Part shown: piece after piece, positions 11,545 to 23,151 of the stretch
How the letters are laid out: each line of letters starts with the position of its first letter
Numbering within the stretch: position 1 is the stretch's first letter
NCBI GenBank assembly: GCA_945910005.1
Contig: OX246739.1
Span: 75,484,404-75,548,403 of the forward strand
Length of the DNA stretch: 64,000 nt
Reading direction: 5' to 3'
Origin: Isoperla grammatica
Taxonomy: Eukaryota; Arthropoda; Insecta; Plecoptera; Perlodidae
Notes under the pieces: model-generated
What the model saw: only the letters and a program-made list of their open reading frames with translations
Database searches by the model: none
What the model was told of the DNA's origin: nothing
Translations under genes and position numbers: made by a program

Positions 11545-12790
11545 CTGGAAATTCAGTGCGCGGATTGACTGCCGGGGATGTACTGGCACTTGCTTGCACA
11601 CTTGTACATACCAGTTTGATAACTCCTAACCCTTCTGCCGCTTTCCTGCCAAGAAGTGGCGTACGAACATGTTCTACAGCGTAAACCTTTTCACGGTACT
11701 GTTTATCTGTAGATTTTCAACTCAGTACAGCATGGAGCATTCCTGCAACATGTTACGGTTTTAGATCTGGACCAAATAGTTTTACGTCACTGGGTTGTAA
11801 CTGCTCGGTCTGGAACATCGTTGCCGGTACAACAGTAACATCGGCTCCGGTATCGATTTTAAATACCAAAGATTGGCCGTTAATGTCGACTGATGTGCTC
11901 CACTGGCCATCTTCCGAAGAACATGTATCAATATGTCCAACGAAGAATGAATCTTAAGGTGTGCCACTTTCTGTACTTTCAACTGTTCGAACTGTACTGT
12001 TCGGTGCCCGACATACGTTTGCAAAGTGGCCCGTTCTTCCACATTTGTAACAAGTGGAGTCTTTAGCAGGGCAATCTTAACAATAATGTGGTTCTCTGCC
12101 ACACCATTTGCACATAGGTTTATTATTGGTTAGGCCTACCTGTTGTGTAGATTGTTGTTGGCCTTGGCCTCCCTGTTGAGATGAAGGTTTTTCAGCCTGG
12201 GTTTTTTTCCGTTAGACTGCTGTTTCCAGTTACGTTTGCAATGTGTTGTCTGTTTCGGGCTTACGACCTTGATGTGATCAACTTCTGGCGATTTGTATAA
12301 AGAAGTTTGTTGTTTTTTAATCTCTTCCGACTGGGGCACTTTCCGGACTGCTATGTCTAGACTTAAATCGCTCTCCAGTTGTAGTTTTTCACTTAATTTG
12401 CGATCGAGGACTCCTACTACGATCCTATCCCTTATCATCTCCTCTAGTAAGGGACCATACTAACAATACTTGGCCAAGGAGTGAAGGGACGTTATAAAGT
12501 CCTCAACGAGTTCCCCTTGTTGCTGAACCCGTTTGTTAAATGTGGTGCGTTCGTAAATAACGTTACATTGAGGTATAAAATGTTGATCAAACCTGGAAAT
12601 TACTTCCATGTAGGATTTGAGCTCGTCAATTTGAAGGAGTTTAGAATGTCGTCTGCTTGGTCTCCCATTACATAAATTAGTGTGTTGACTTGCTCTTTTT
12701 GTCTTTCTTTTTGAGACCTGATGCGTTTCGGAACCGATTGAATCGCCGGTACCACTTGGGTCATTCTTGTGGTGTGCCAAATGGAAATTT
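11545..12790 (-). pseudogene. gag-protease remnant of the LTR element
   Basis: Three minus-strand open segments in different frames (12780-12460, 12438-12136, 12102-11782) read as a capsid-like part with a QQGELVEDFITSLHSLA motif, then a DRIVVGVLDRKLSEKLQL segment, then Cys-rich zinc-knuckle remains. In a shifted frame near 11860-11830 there is an aspartic-protease motif, DTGAD preceded by F-K-I. After it comes an R-T-P-L-L-G-R stretch near 11655, as in Mag/gypsy-type polyproteins just before reverse transcriptase; the rest is deleted. Frameshifts and stops make it non-functional. Confidence 0.75.
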
Positions 12791-12934
12791 TTCCGGGGTC
12801 TCCACGTGGTAACTGCTGCTCATGGCTGTACCTGTTGAGCCCTAGGCCTAGGCCTAGACCGAAGATGACTATGTCGAGATTTCTTCGTCCTAACAGGTTG
12901 TGTCACGCTTTAGTGTTTGCTCATGCTGCCACCA

Positions 12935-13198
12935 TGTTGTATTTATATATATTGTATGTTTATTTCACTTCTATTACAATACATGATAGAAAACATTAAC
13001 AATTACAAAATATATAAAAGATGTAATGTCAGTTCCGCCATGTTGATTCTCCTCAGAGGGCAGACGACGTTGAATAAATATGCGATATAGAGACGCATGT
13101 CTACGCAGAAGGCGGAGAGACTATAAACTATAGTTGGCTTGATTGCATATACGTATAACCAAAGCCAAAGGCTAACTAATGTCATAGGTTATGTAACA
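12935..13198 (-). repeat. 5' LTR of the deleted gypsy-type element
   Basis: 264-bp LTR reading TGTTACATAACC to AATACAACA on the minus strand. Its 3' part is shared with the truncated copy at 11381-11541. The two differ by a handful of substitutions and a small indel, so the insertion is not very recent. Confidence 0.85.
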
Positions 13199-13956
13199 CC
13201 TTGCGATGGTTGAGTCAGGTATAAACACATTCCGTAAGGGGGCGAGAGAGATAGCGCTATCCCAGTTGCCATTATATAGGACAGCTATCGCTCTACGCCC
13301 CCCCCCCCCCCCCCCCAACACGCGCACCAATGGCATCAACAATACAGACCGGCTCACAACTTTACGAGAGGAGACTACGACTCACGGCGTGTGCGTGACA
13401 AACTGGCTCACGTTTCACTGTCACTGCCGTGGAATGCGTTTGCGCATGCGTGGATGGAATAGTAGCTCGTAACCTCTAGAGAGCACACCTCCCTGTCGGT
13501 AAAGACTATTTAGTAGTCCTATTTTACCGAGCGCACATTCTATTGTCAGCTCCGCGCACCACTACCAACCGCCCAATCACGATTTTAACAGCAGCGCGGC
13601 AGTTTTAAACATCGATGATATTATTCAAATCGATAATCAAATCATATCATAATATTTGAATCGATTATCATATCATATGACTTGAATCGATTATCGGTCG
13701 ATATTTTGATTATTAACGGCAACCCTACTTTAAAGCGAAGTCAGCGTCGATTTGTTCCACTTATTCTGCTTGCAAGCAAAGTAGCAGTTGATTATTGGCA
13801 TGTGGCTTGTCTCTCTTTCTGTTTCACCTTTTGTGGGAGGAGGATGGATACAAAAGTCTTCGAATTGGTAGGTGCATATTTTCTGCAGAATTTCATATTT
13901 CAACACAGCACTTTTGTGATGTAGTCAGTAATAAATTACCAATACGTAAATGTTAA

Positions 13957-14300
13957 CCTTAACTTCTAATATGGATTCAATTCCATCATTTCTTAGCTTA
14001 GGAATAAGTAAACGGTGACTTTGAAACCGTCCTAGAAACGAAGCACTCAATAAATTCAAAGTTGTTGTGAACTGACCTTGTTGATTCTGGCATTTGTCTG
14101 CAGGTGTTCGCACTGTTCAATCACTGATCCAAATGTTTCATAATGGAAATATCGATCTTTGATTGGTTATCGCTCACTCGTCGATGGTGTTTGGAGCCTA
14201 CATGGTTGGCTAAGTCGCTTTAAATTAAAGTCCCATACTGAAAATCAGTCTTTTTCTGAGTGGGTAGACTCTATAAATACGAATTTATTTATTTAATATT
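13957..14300 (+). mobile_element. SINE family A, copy 2 (body only)
   Basis: Starts at AACTTCTAATATGGATTC and runs through GGAATAAGTAAACGGTGAC to the tail GAATTTATTTATTTAATA. It matches the body of the copy at 286-712 but lacks the tRNA-like head, so it is 5'-truncated. Confidence 0.78.
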
Positions 14301-15645
14301 TATAAAATCAACACGTCGTGATCCTAGCATAATATGAACTCTTGGTGTTCTTTCTTGGCGTTCTTTCTTGACCCATTCTCTTTACGTGTCCATACCACCG
14401 AAGTCTTTCTTTTCCAATTTTGTATCAAAGGTTTTCCACTCCTAATTGCTGTATATTTTTTTGCTTATCTACTTTAGTTTAGTTAGGGCAACAGCACTTC
14501 TTAAAAATTTCATTTCCGATGCTTGAAGTCGACAATGATCCCTTCCTTCTATTGTTCATGTAACCACATGATAATATGGTATGATATGCATATGATAATA
14601 TAAGGTGAAAATACATTTTTATCATTTATGATCATTATCTGTTCTTAATTAATTAAATAATTTATAATTGACGAATGACAGATAACAGTCAAATCAATAA
14701 CAATAACAATATTTGAAAGTTTTAACTCATATTGTTTAGCTGATTCAGAAGTAAATCTCAAGTAATCTGCCCATGGCAGCCCCCCCCCCCTTCCCTAATT
14801 GCTTACCAAATTCACAACTACATTTTGAAGTTATGTCTTGTTTTTTTGTTGACTATATCTATAACTAACAATTATTAGTGAACAACCCATTAAAATTTGT
14901 ATTTAAAATCTCTTCATAGTATGTTAAAATGCACTAGGCCCTAATTATATTCTCAAAAATGTGATAATACAAATCAACTAAAAAAATATTATACACACAT
15001 ATTTTAAAGATTCTCTAGTTGTTGAAATATTAGTACCATCTTAATAACCTATAGATAATTTACCATTGTAAATACAATGTAAAATGCAAGCAATCTTAAT
15101 TTCTATAATTTTATGTATTAGGCCTATAATGTCATATTTTCACGTTGTAAACAACAATTAAAATGCATAAAATGACTTAGTATTGTAAACACAACAATTT
15201 AAAACATCACAATCCTAATCATTATATCAACTTTAATTATTCAATTTTCTCTAGTAAACACACAAGCCTGATTAATTATCATATAATGTTATATAGTTTT
15301 TTTAAAGTAGAATTTCATAATTTAATCACGTAGGCAGCATACATAGCATACTGGTTAACACTTTTTTGTGTAAGACAAACTTGAGTAATTTGAGTTTCAA
15401 ACTGCGTGACCTCAAAACAAACCTAACAAGCATCATCATAACAAGCATGACGGCACCAAAGCCTCCACTTAAGTGAGTTTGGAAAACTTTCCACATCGAA
15501 ACAAGCATTTACACACCCCTCAAATTATCTCCAATTTGAGAACAGTTTGACCCACATTCGAAAGCTTTGGGGTAGATATAGTGTAAGTACACACTTGAAC
15601 TGGCGCCATTTGCCAGGGAGACTTGGTGTGGTGAGCTTCAGAGCC
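14301..15645. other. AT-rich intergenic stretch
   Basis: About 1.3 kb of AT-rich DNA between the AFG2A-like gene with its repeats and exon 1 of the receptor gene. A short C-run lies at about 14780. I see no coding sequence, clear repeat or promoter motif that I can defend, although the receptor promoter should lie here. Confidence 0.5.
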
Positions 15646-15721
15646 ATGGATGACCTTGACTCTCCTCCCTATGTGCAGGGACGTGTCATGGACTTGACCT
15701 TGAAGTGCATGTATGTGCAGG
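15646..15721 (+). CDS. odorant receptor, exon 1 (N-terminus)
   Basis: ATG in a good context (GAGCCATGG) opens 25 codons plus one base, MDDLDSPPYV... to ...CMYVQ, ending at the donor G|GTAAGTAC. The split codon G+GT makes Gly with the phase-1 acceptor of exon 2, giving a continuous ...LTLKCMYVQGLLPDDPNPD. That matches the hydrophobic segment followed by Gly-Leu-x-Pro at the start of many insect ORs. It is the first in-frame ATG. The 9-kb intron that follows is full of mobile elements. The call rests on phase match, donor quality and motif; transcript data would decide it. Confidence 0.6.
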
Positions 15722-17429
15722 GTAAGTACTTTATTTATATTAGTTTCACGATACAGCAGAGCCAATTTACACGGAATTGTAACAATGAACAGTAAGTCAA
15801 TAAAGGGGGGGTTCACACAAAATGACTAAGACTAACGATTAGTGTCTAAGAAAGTTGAAGTATACGATTTATATTGAAACGTTCACATACTTTACTAGTG
15901 ATTAGTGTTTAAGACCGAGTGATTAAGAAAGTTCATTATTGTTAATCACGATTGTTAAGCATTAGTAACAACCAATCGCTGCGTGGAACGTCACAGTAGT
16001 TCAGCCAATGAAAATCGTACCATCCGAGTCAAATTAAGTTTTAATGTTGTTTAGGTTTTCACTTTTACGCAGAGTTTGTTTTGACAGCTTCCGGTACCAA
16101 TCTAAACAATAGGTCCGTTCAGTGGCGTAACGCAAATTGCCCGGGCTCCCCCGCAAGAATAGTTTCGGGCCCCCTATATGGGGTTAATTAAGAGCTAAAT
16201 CGATTTCATAACGAAATAAACTTTTACTTGAGCTCTAATACCCCCTCACAGTCATCTTAAAATTAGTAATACCACAAGAAGCGGTTTTGTCGTCGAGCAT
16301 TCTTGCGACTGGCAAGCCAAGCTGTCAATTAAGGCATCTGTGTTCAACTGCTTGGCCTGCTCACAGTTCACACTACAGTATACTGAGAAAGCTCTAAGAC
16401 TGTCTTGAGGCATGCTGCAGTGCTGCTCCTCAAATAGTGTTTTTTTTTTAATTTAGAATTTTAAAATTACTTTTTGGTATGTTAATACTGTGACCAGAAT
16501 AGTAGGAAATAGCATAAGGGACAGTGGCGTATCGAGGAATTCACAGTGGGGGAGGGGGGTTGAACATCCTAAGCATGTAGGAGGTCTGGGGCGAAAGTCA
16601 CAGCCGGCGAATTTTTTCCTACATATGTGACGTTTCACACGCCTGTAAACACGTTTCAGAATCGGACAATGCTACAAGATATAATATGATAATTTTCCCC
16701 GTCCGGCCCGTGGTAGTATTTGGCCGTGCGGTGACATTCCACATAGGGTAAGCTCTTCACTGGTGGACACCGCACGGGACCTGGGGCAACGTCCCAGCCC
16801 TTCGAGCGAATTTTCGTACTCTTTAGAGTTTTACAGCGAATTTTATGACGGTTTCGATGCAGTAACAGGCATTATCAAAAACAGTTTATAGCTGAAGATT
16901 ATAATTTACGTGTTACAATAATTCCACCCATAAGCGTTTTTAAATAATATATTCCTTCAAAATTGTCCCATTCCTCCAACTTCCTCCCCCGTATGGCCCC
17001 GGAAAAGAACAGAACCAAATTGACAACATTTGAAATTTTATGACGAAAAAATAAGATCTGTACGTCTGGCGAGCCGGGCCCCCCTACACAGCGGGCCAAA
17101 GCGGGACATTTGCAATAATGTAAAATTTGGGATTTTTGCAATATTGCAATGCAATACAAAATATAACTCCTCTTATAGACGTATATATATATATATATTT
17201 GTGGCTTCTAAGTTTTTGATACATTATTTTCATAAATATAAAAATGATTGTTGGTAAGAAGATAACCTATCGGTTAACAACTGTATGTTAATAAACATTT
17301 AACATAATCTATAGCCAATTATAAGCCTAGATGATCAAAGAAATAAGTTTAATTCCTTTTCCGGCCTACCGCATCTGTAAACTATAATTGTGTTACAGTA
17401 TAAAGTTATTTAAAAGTGATCCCGAAATC
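15722..17429. other. intron 1, proximal part: unresolved repeat fragments
   Basis: Non-coding. Two CAGTGGCGTA-type transposon-end motifs occur (about 16120 and 16523) without a matching partner end. Around 15810-15920 there is a GGGGGTTCACAC start with repeated GATTAGTGT/ACTAGTGATTAG stretches, again with no partner. These look like truncated transposon ends; I cannot define boundaries. Confidence 0.35.
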
Positions 17430-17632
17430 TTTTAGATAGTGTAGTACATACTCCTGGTCCTTTATAAAAAATGAAAGTAGCTGTTAAATAGCATCACTCC
17501 TTTTTTTGAGTAGCTGTACAAGTAGCAAGCTACTTACAAATTACAGTAGCTGAAAAGTAGCTGAGTTACTTTCAAAGATCAAGTAGCTGTAGCTGTAACA
17601 GTGCTACTTTTTTCAAGTAGCTTTAACAACAC
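17430..17632 (-). mobile_element. truncated hAT-like end rich in AGTAGCT repeats
   Basis: The segment is a run of AAGTAGCTGTA/AGTAGCTGAAAAGTAGCTGAG motifs ending in AAGTAGCTTTAACAACACTG. Read from the right, CAGTGTTGTTAAAGCTACTT resembles hAT-type ends that carry many subterminal GTAGCT motifs. The opposite end and target duplication are not seen. Confidence 0.4.
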
Positions 17633-17639
17633 TGGTTTA

Positions 17640-18000
17640 TTGTTATTACAATTATCTTATCCATCACTTTTTATCTATTATTAGACTTCTTGTAATCCTA
17701 TTTATTACTATTAGCCTACATTATCCATAACTAAAACATTTTAATTATTGCATTTATCCTGTATAAATTATTTTTTATTATACTTTCTGATCAGTTAACA
17801 CCTCGCCACTACCACTGACTTTCATCTAAAGTAAATTACAATAGTTAGCCCACACACAGGTTACATCCTATGTGGGCTTCTCACACTATGTACTACAAAT
17901 TATTATTATATATACATCTGTAAACCATACTATGTAAATTGTATTGTGAGAATAAAATACTTTGAAATTGAATTGAAAATTGAAATTTGAAATTGTTACA
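17640..18000 (+). mobile_element. LINE 3'-end fragment
   Basis: Non-coding sequence ending TGTAAATTGTATTGTGAGAATAAAATACTTTGAAATTGAATTG. Many jockey/CR1-type elements end this way, with a GTGAATAAA-like motif and a short A/T-rich tail. No reverse-transcriptase part is present. Confidence 0.45.
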
Positions 18001-18325
18001 ATAATTATATTTTGGTTGTTATTGTTATTTCTGTTCAATGTAAAATGGCATACTGCATGCTATATTGGAATATTTGACAATAAATAAAAAAACAGCCGCC
18101 TTGTTTGAGATTGTAGGCCAAGAAATACAATACTCAAATGAACGATTGAAATTTGAAATTGAAATTGTTACACTAATAATGGTTTGGTTGTTATTGTTAT
18201 TTCTGTTCAAAGTAAAATGGCATACTGCATGCTGTATTGGAATATTTGACATTAAATAAAAAAACAGCCACCTTGTTTGAGATAGGCCAAGAAATACAAT
18301 ACTCGAATGAACAATTGACGTTTAA
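17950..18325 (+). repeat. two-copy tandem duplication, about 180 bp
   Basis: The block from GAAATTGAAATTTGAAATTGTTAC through GGCATACTGCATGCT, AATAAAAAAACAGCC and AGAAATACAATACTC to AATGAACRATTGA occurs twice head to tail, the second copy starting near 18148. Differences are few. Confidence 0.75.
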
Positions 18326-18647
18326 AATGAGTGCATGACTAGAGCAGGGGCGTTAAAACGATGGCTCACGGAACTTTCCGGTCCTGCTCGCCGCGAGCGA
18401 TAATTGTGTCCATTCTATGCTTAGCCTATGGTTTTTTATAGGCCCCTACACAATAACTAGTTAGTCATCCGAAAAATTATTTTCATGTGTACGACAGAAT
18501 CAGGGAAACTCAAATCGTGTATACTAAACACACTTCAAACATTTTCGTAGAAATGATTTGAAAGTCCAAATTTGTTTTATTCCTATTGATGTTGAGTTGA
18601 GCTGCGCCGTTGTTTGGTCAGATTCCTTCTAATTTGAACCTCACGAG

Positions 18648-19876
18648 AGAGATGTCCCGTTTTTCAGCTGTGTGTCCTGTGTCCCGTCACACTTCCCGGC
18701 GGGACGTGCTTTTGTCCCGCTTTTCAGCTGTGTGTCCTGTGTCCCCCGTCACACTTCCCGGCGGGACGTGCTTTTGTCCCGCTTTTCAGCTGTGGGTCCT
18801 GTGTCCCCCGTCACACTTCCCGGCGGGACGTGCTTTTGTCCCACTTTACAGCTGTGGGTCCTGTGTCCCCCGTCACACTTCCCGGCGGGACGTGCTTTTG
18901 TCCCACTTTACAGCTGTGTGTCCTGTGTCCCCCGTCACACTTCCCGGCGGGACGTGCTTTTGTCCCACTTTACAGCTGTGTGTCCTGTGTCCCCCGTCAC
19001 ACTTCCCGGCGGGACGTGCTTTTGTCCCACTTTTCAGCTGTGTGTCCTGTGTCCCGTCACACTTCCCGGCGGGACGTGCTTTTGTCCCACTTTCAGCTGT
19101 GTGTCCTGTGTCCCGTCACACTTCCCGGCGGGACGTGCTTTTGTCCCGCTTTTCAGCTGTGTGTCCTGTGTCCCCCGTCACACTTCCCGGCGGGACGTGC
19201 TTTTGTCCCACTTTACAGCTGTGTGTCCTGTGTCCCGTAACACTTCCCGGCGGGACGTGCTTTTGTCCCACTTTTCAGCTGTGTGTCCTGTGTCCCGTCA
19301 CACTTCCCGGCGGGACGTGCTTTTGTCCCACTTTCAGCTGTGTGTCCTGTGTCCCGTCACACTTCCCGGCGGGACGTGCTTTTGTCCCACTTTTCAGCTG
19401 TGTGTCCTGTGTCCCGTCACACTTCCCGGCGGGACGTGCTTTTGTCCCACTTTCAGCTGTGTGTCCTGTGTCCCCCGTCACACTTCCCGGCGGGACATGC
19501 TTTTGTCCCGCTTTTCAGCTGTGTGTCCTGTGTCCCGTCACACTTCTCGGCGGGACGTGCTTTTGTCCCACTTTTAGCTGTGTGTCCTGTGTCCCGTCAC
19601 ACTTCCCGGCGGGACGTGCTTTTGTCCCACTTTACAGCTGTGTGTCCTGTGTCCCGTAACACTTCCCGGCGGGACGTGCTTTTGTCCCACTTTACAGCTG
19701 TGTGTCCTGTGTCGCCCGTCACACTTCCCGGCGGGACGTGCTTTTGTCCCACTTTCAGCTGTGTGTCCTGTGTCCCGTCACACTTCCCGGCGGGACGTGC
19801 TTTTGTCCCACTTTTCAGCTGTGTGTCCTGTGTCCCGTCACACTTCCCGGCGGGACGTGCTTTTGTCCCGCTTTTT
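18648..19876 (+). repeat. 60/62-bp GC-rich minisatellite, 20 copies
   Basis: Twenty head-to-tail units, each with CAGCTGTGTGTCCTGTGTCC, then CGTCACACTTCCCGGCGGGA, then CGTGCTTTTGTCCC. Units differ mainly by a CC insertion (60 versus 62 bp) and by ACTTTACAG/CTTTTCAG/CTTTCAG spacers. All three + frames stay open for long runs (349, 301 and 198 codons), because the unit has no stop in any forward frame. These are not genes: the open frames are a property of the repeat. The array lies in intron 1 of the receptor gene. Confidence 0.95.
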
Positions 19877-19987
19877 TGAAAATGAAGATCACAGGTTTTG
19901 GTTTTTCAAACTTAACGCGTACTACCTCGCATCCCTTTCTTTATTAATGAATGGACTGGAAACATTTCAGGAGTGAACATATTATAT

Positions 19988-20671
19988 CAGGGGTCGGCAA
20001 CTAAATTGTGTATAGGGCCACCTACCAGTTCTGCGTAATGTAAAAGGGGCCATAGGTCCGGGCCACTTCTAGTGTGAGAAATTACACCCCTGTTCTTGCG
20101 CCAATTTGTTGGGCTCGCGTCTTTTACAAGATATGCTTAGAACGTCATGCAAGTGGTTATTGGTGATTTGTTAATCGAGGTTTTTACCTGATATTGTTCA
20201 AATGTACGTAGATCCCACCATAACACACAATGTGGATCGCAACTTTACTTTATCCTCGATATTTCTGTTTTGAATCTTTTGATACATATTTTGCCTAAAA
20301 CACGCGTGGGCGTGTCCAGCAGCAGACTTCAGTGGCGAGCAGCAAATCATATTGATTGATTGATTGAGCAAATCATAATTTTCGCGTTAACGTTATCCAA
20401 GAACTCTCTGAACTCTCAGTATTCGGTATTGTAGAGACGAGCGCTTTTATAAAATTGATTAATTTGATCAACATATCCACATTCCACACATATGTCTACT
20501 TATATGTCTAATCACGGTAATGGTTGAAGTTTAAAATATTAACTTGAATTTTTCTAGCAATGGTGGAAACTAGGAATAATAATTGCAATTTCATTTTAAA
20601 TAAATAAATTAGTGGAGGGCCACAAAAATTAGCCCGTACATGGCCCGCGGGGCGCCTGTTGCCGACCCCTG
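19988..20671. mobile_element. hAT-type MITE (hAT-2)
   Basis: The ends are CAGGGGTCGGCAAC and GTTGCCGACCCCTG, perfect 14-bp inverted repeats, with the identical 8-bp duplication TATTATAT on both sides (19980-19987 and 20672-20679). It is 684 bp with no transposase. The CAGGGGTCGGCAA end is typical of hAT elements. Confidence 0.93.
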
Positions 20672-20783
20672 TATTATATTGTGTGCAAATTAAAAAAAAA
20701 TTGTTGAGCACGTATGTGGAGTGACGAGAAAAATTGGCTAGAACTATCCCCAATAAAACAGTAAAATCAATGATGATTACTGG

Positions 20784-21682
20784 GAGGGCCGATTTTAGTC
20801 GTGAGCAACGTAATCGGCTGCTTAAGGTGACACTTGTCCAGGGGCAGCACTTTCTTATGATTTCAATTACGTACTGTACTACAAATTGTATTTAAGACGG
20901 CTTTTTCACTTGCGTCAGTACTCAGTAGGCGGTCTGGTTGATCAAACAGTTAAATAATATTATATTTCAAACTTGTCCATAATCTTAAGGATAATAACAA
21001 CCAAAGTCTAAGTAATTATACCATAGTAATGATATCAATCAAGAAGAAATTTATATGGATGATCTTATTTGGGACATTGCATCTTTAAAGGCTAGAAAAG
21101 TGAACTTTCAGTAACTTGGGCAGAGCCTTTGCTAAAGGGAAGTTGACACAGTAATCATGTTAAATAAATAGATAAAGGTGTTTCTTACTCTTAACTTATA
21201 TGAAGCAATAACCACAATAACACAGTTCTTAATAGAAGAGTGTTTTTATTATTAGACAATGTATAATTAATTGATTTATGGAGGCTAATTGTAATAGTGT
21301 AGTTTGTATGTTGTTAAGGTCCGAATGCATAGTCCAGACTCAAGCCTTCCTCAACTCAGCCTCTCCTCAGCCTTGCCCAACCACCAATCACGGAACAGCA
21401 TTGCCATGCGGACGGCTCTGTGATTGGTGGCTAGGTGAGGCTGAGGAGAGGCTGAGTTGAGGAGGGCTTGAGTGTGAACTATGCATTCGAGCCTAACACT
21501 CGGCAGCAGAAAACATTTGCAGTTATAAAAAAAAATGTTGGCGAACAAAATTTTTTTTAACTTTAACCTATTATGCATATAACTTCTAAGTACACTCAGC
21601 TCATACCATTTAGGAGGGGGGGGGGGGGGGGGGGGCAAAATTTATCTTGCTTACACATGAGAAATTACTAGAACCGGCCCTG
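20784..21682. mobile_element. hAT-type MITE (hAT-3) with nested foldback element
   Basis: The left end is GAGGGCCGATTTTAG (first base mutated from C) and the right end CTAGAACCGGCCCTG. The 8-bp duplication ATTACTGG is identical on both sides (20776-20783 and 21683-21690). About 0.9 kb, no transposase; a G-run sits at 21616-21635. Its ends resemble those of hAT-6 at 39660, so the two may belong to one family. Confidence 0.9.
21318..21493. mobile_element. 176-bp foldback MITE (PIF/Harbinger-like)
   Basis: A near-perfect palindrome: GGTCCGAATGCATAG at the left and CTATGCATTCGAGCC at the right, with arms of about 80 bp running through CTCAGCCTCTCCTCAGCC and ATTGGTGG. It is flanked by TAA on both sides (21315-21317, 21494-21496), a 3-bp duplication as used by PIF/Harbinger elements. 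It is inserted in hAT-3. A similar left end (TAAGGTCCGAATTCACC) occurs at 30130. Confidence 0.75.
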
Positions 21683-21690
21683 ATTACTGG

Positions 21691-23149
21691 AAATCCATGT
21701 CAATATAATAAATAATATTTATTAAATCATGGAGTAGTAGTAGACTTACATGTAAATGTTATTTTATTTTGCCTGACAAGACCAAATATTCAAACGGTAA
21801 AATCTCTTACTATGCCCCCCCCCCTCCCCCTCTCCACCAATTTCAACCCAATGTTCGAAATATTCATAGTCGTTCCGCTTTTTTGGACTGAATTGTGGGC
21901 ACCCTACAGCTATGTGAAACACGTCAGTGGGTGATTGAACACCTATTATTATAACGATAGGCCAGCTTTCTGTCTAACTTATATTTTATTCATTCCTGGC
22001 GTCAACGATCGAGCTTTATACTTTCACTTGGAATGGAACGTATATTTCCAGTTGAAACATATTAATTTAGATGAGCGTCTCCTTGTAATTTAGATGGTAT
22101 GAATCAATAATGATGAACAAAGTTGTGAACTATAGTTAGGTACAGTTACACCCAGTGGTTGGGTACAGCACTTGCAAAGAGGACTGCAATCAAATGGAAA
22201 AAAGGAGGACGGTAATGATATTTGGACTACAGTATACATCTCATTTTGGCTACGATGATAATCGAGAAGATAGGTGGGTGATATATGAAGATGATGAAAT
22301 GCCACACCCATGCCTAAGCCAGGATTTTAACCTAAAGTGTAGGAACCGCAGTTTGTAGGAACCGCGGTTTATAAGTACCGTGGTGACCACCCACGTTTTA
22401 ATGCGCTATCAATAATAGACTAATAGTTGATTTAATATTAATGTGTTCAAAATTGTTTTGTAAATACGAGAGTTTTCACTATATTTTTCTACATCAATAT
22501 AATATGTTCATTGTTAAGTGTCTTTAAAAACAGCATAATTAGACGGAAGAGAGAACTATGGTTGAATCCCAATAGCTGTAAAAGTAACTGCTGCTTACAA
22601 ATTATTGATTTTTCATATGACCTCTAGGATAACAAGGTATATCCTTCATATATATGAAGGATCTGGTACGGCAAAACTGCTCGATTTCAACAACAAATTT
22701 GACCAAAGATAGTCAATCTATACCGTCTGTAATATAAGTACCTAAGAAATAGTAATATAATGTATTCAATTCATTAATGTAAGTAGTAAAGTAATAAGTT
22801 GCCCTAGAACTCAAAACCTTACCTTCTATTTATGAAGTTGTTGTTCAGCTATTACTAAAAACACATCTTCTCTCTGGTGATCTCTGCCATGTTTATAATA
22901 ACATATATTTAAAATATTTTATGTGTGTGTTTTCTTGCTGTTTCCATATCCAATTTTTACTTCTGAATCTGAAGTACCTATATATTTTTTAATGTAGCCT
23001 ATCTCATTTCGCATCTGTTTTTTTTTATATTCTAAACTCAGAAAATTCTAATAATCTAATAATTATTCCGTTCTCTATTGTACCTCTGTATTTGTATGTG
23101 TTACTTTTCCCCACTAATAAGCTTTGTCAGGCTTTGTTTTTTTTATTAA
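21691..23149. other. intron 1, no recognised feature
   Basis: About 1.45 kb of AT-rich sequence with a C-run at 21815 and a small perfect hairpin (ATCCTTCATATATATGAAGGAT) at about 22639. The sequence CCATGCCTAAGCCAGGATTTTAACC near 22310 vaguely resembles a SINE B box; I would not annotate it. Confidence 0.4.
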
Positions 23150-23151
23150 TA

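Larger units (their letters stand above)
11381..13198 (-). mobile_element. internally deleted gypsy-type LTR retrotransposon
   Basis: The element is flanked by the 5-bp duplication CCTTG (11376-11380 and 13199-13203) and bounded by TG...CA on both sides. On the minus strand the 5' LTR is 13198-12935. It is followed immediately by a primer-binding-like TGGTGGCAGC, then gag and a protease piece, then a truncated 3' LTR. Reverse transcriptase, RNase H and integrase are missing, so the element cannot move on its own. It sits inside hAT-1 and is therefore younger than it. Confidence 0.88.
11112..13727. mobile_element. non-autonomous hAT-type transposon (hAT-1), with nested LTR element
   Basis: The terminal inverted repeats are TAGGGTTGCCGTT at 11112 and AACGGCAACCCTA ending at 13727. 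They are flanked by an identical 8-bp duplication CTTTAAAG (11104-11111 and 13728-13735), the hAT hallmark. Subterminal ATCGATAATC-type motifs occur at both ends. No transposase is seen. Removing the nested LTR element and its 5-bp duplication leaves about 0.8 kb, so this is a MITE-like derivative. A C-run at about 13300 and AT-rich filler make up the rest. Confidence 0.9.

Noticed and set aside
15520..15816. A minus-strand gene at this place
   Set aside because: The + strand reading has an ATG, a good donor and a phase that fits the receptor; the minus frame has no recognisable content.
16120..17100. A complete transposon starting CAGTGGCGTA
   Set aside because: Two such starts exist (16120, 16523) but I found no matching inverted end or target duplication.
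18610..19879. Long Cys/Pro/Ser-rich open frames (349, 301 and 198 codons)
   Set aside because: They are the three frames of a 60/62-bp minisatellite; 2-bp unit differences shift the frame at random, and there is no start, splice or domain evidence.
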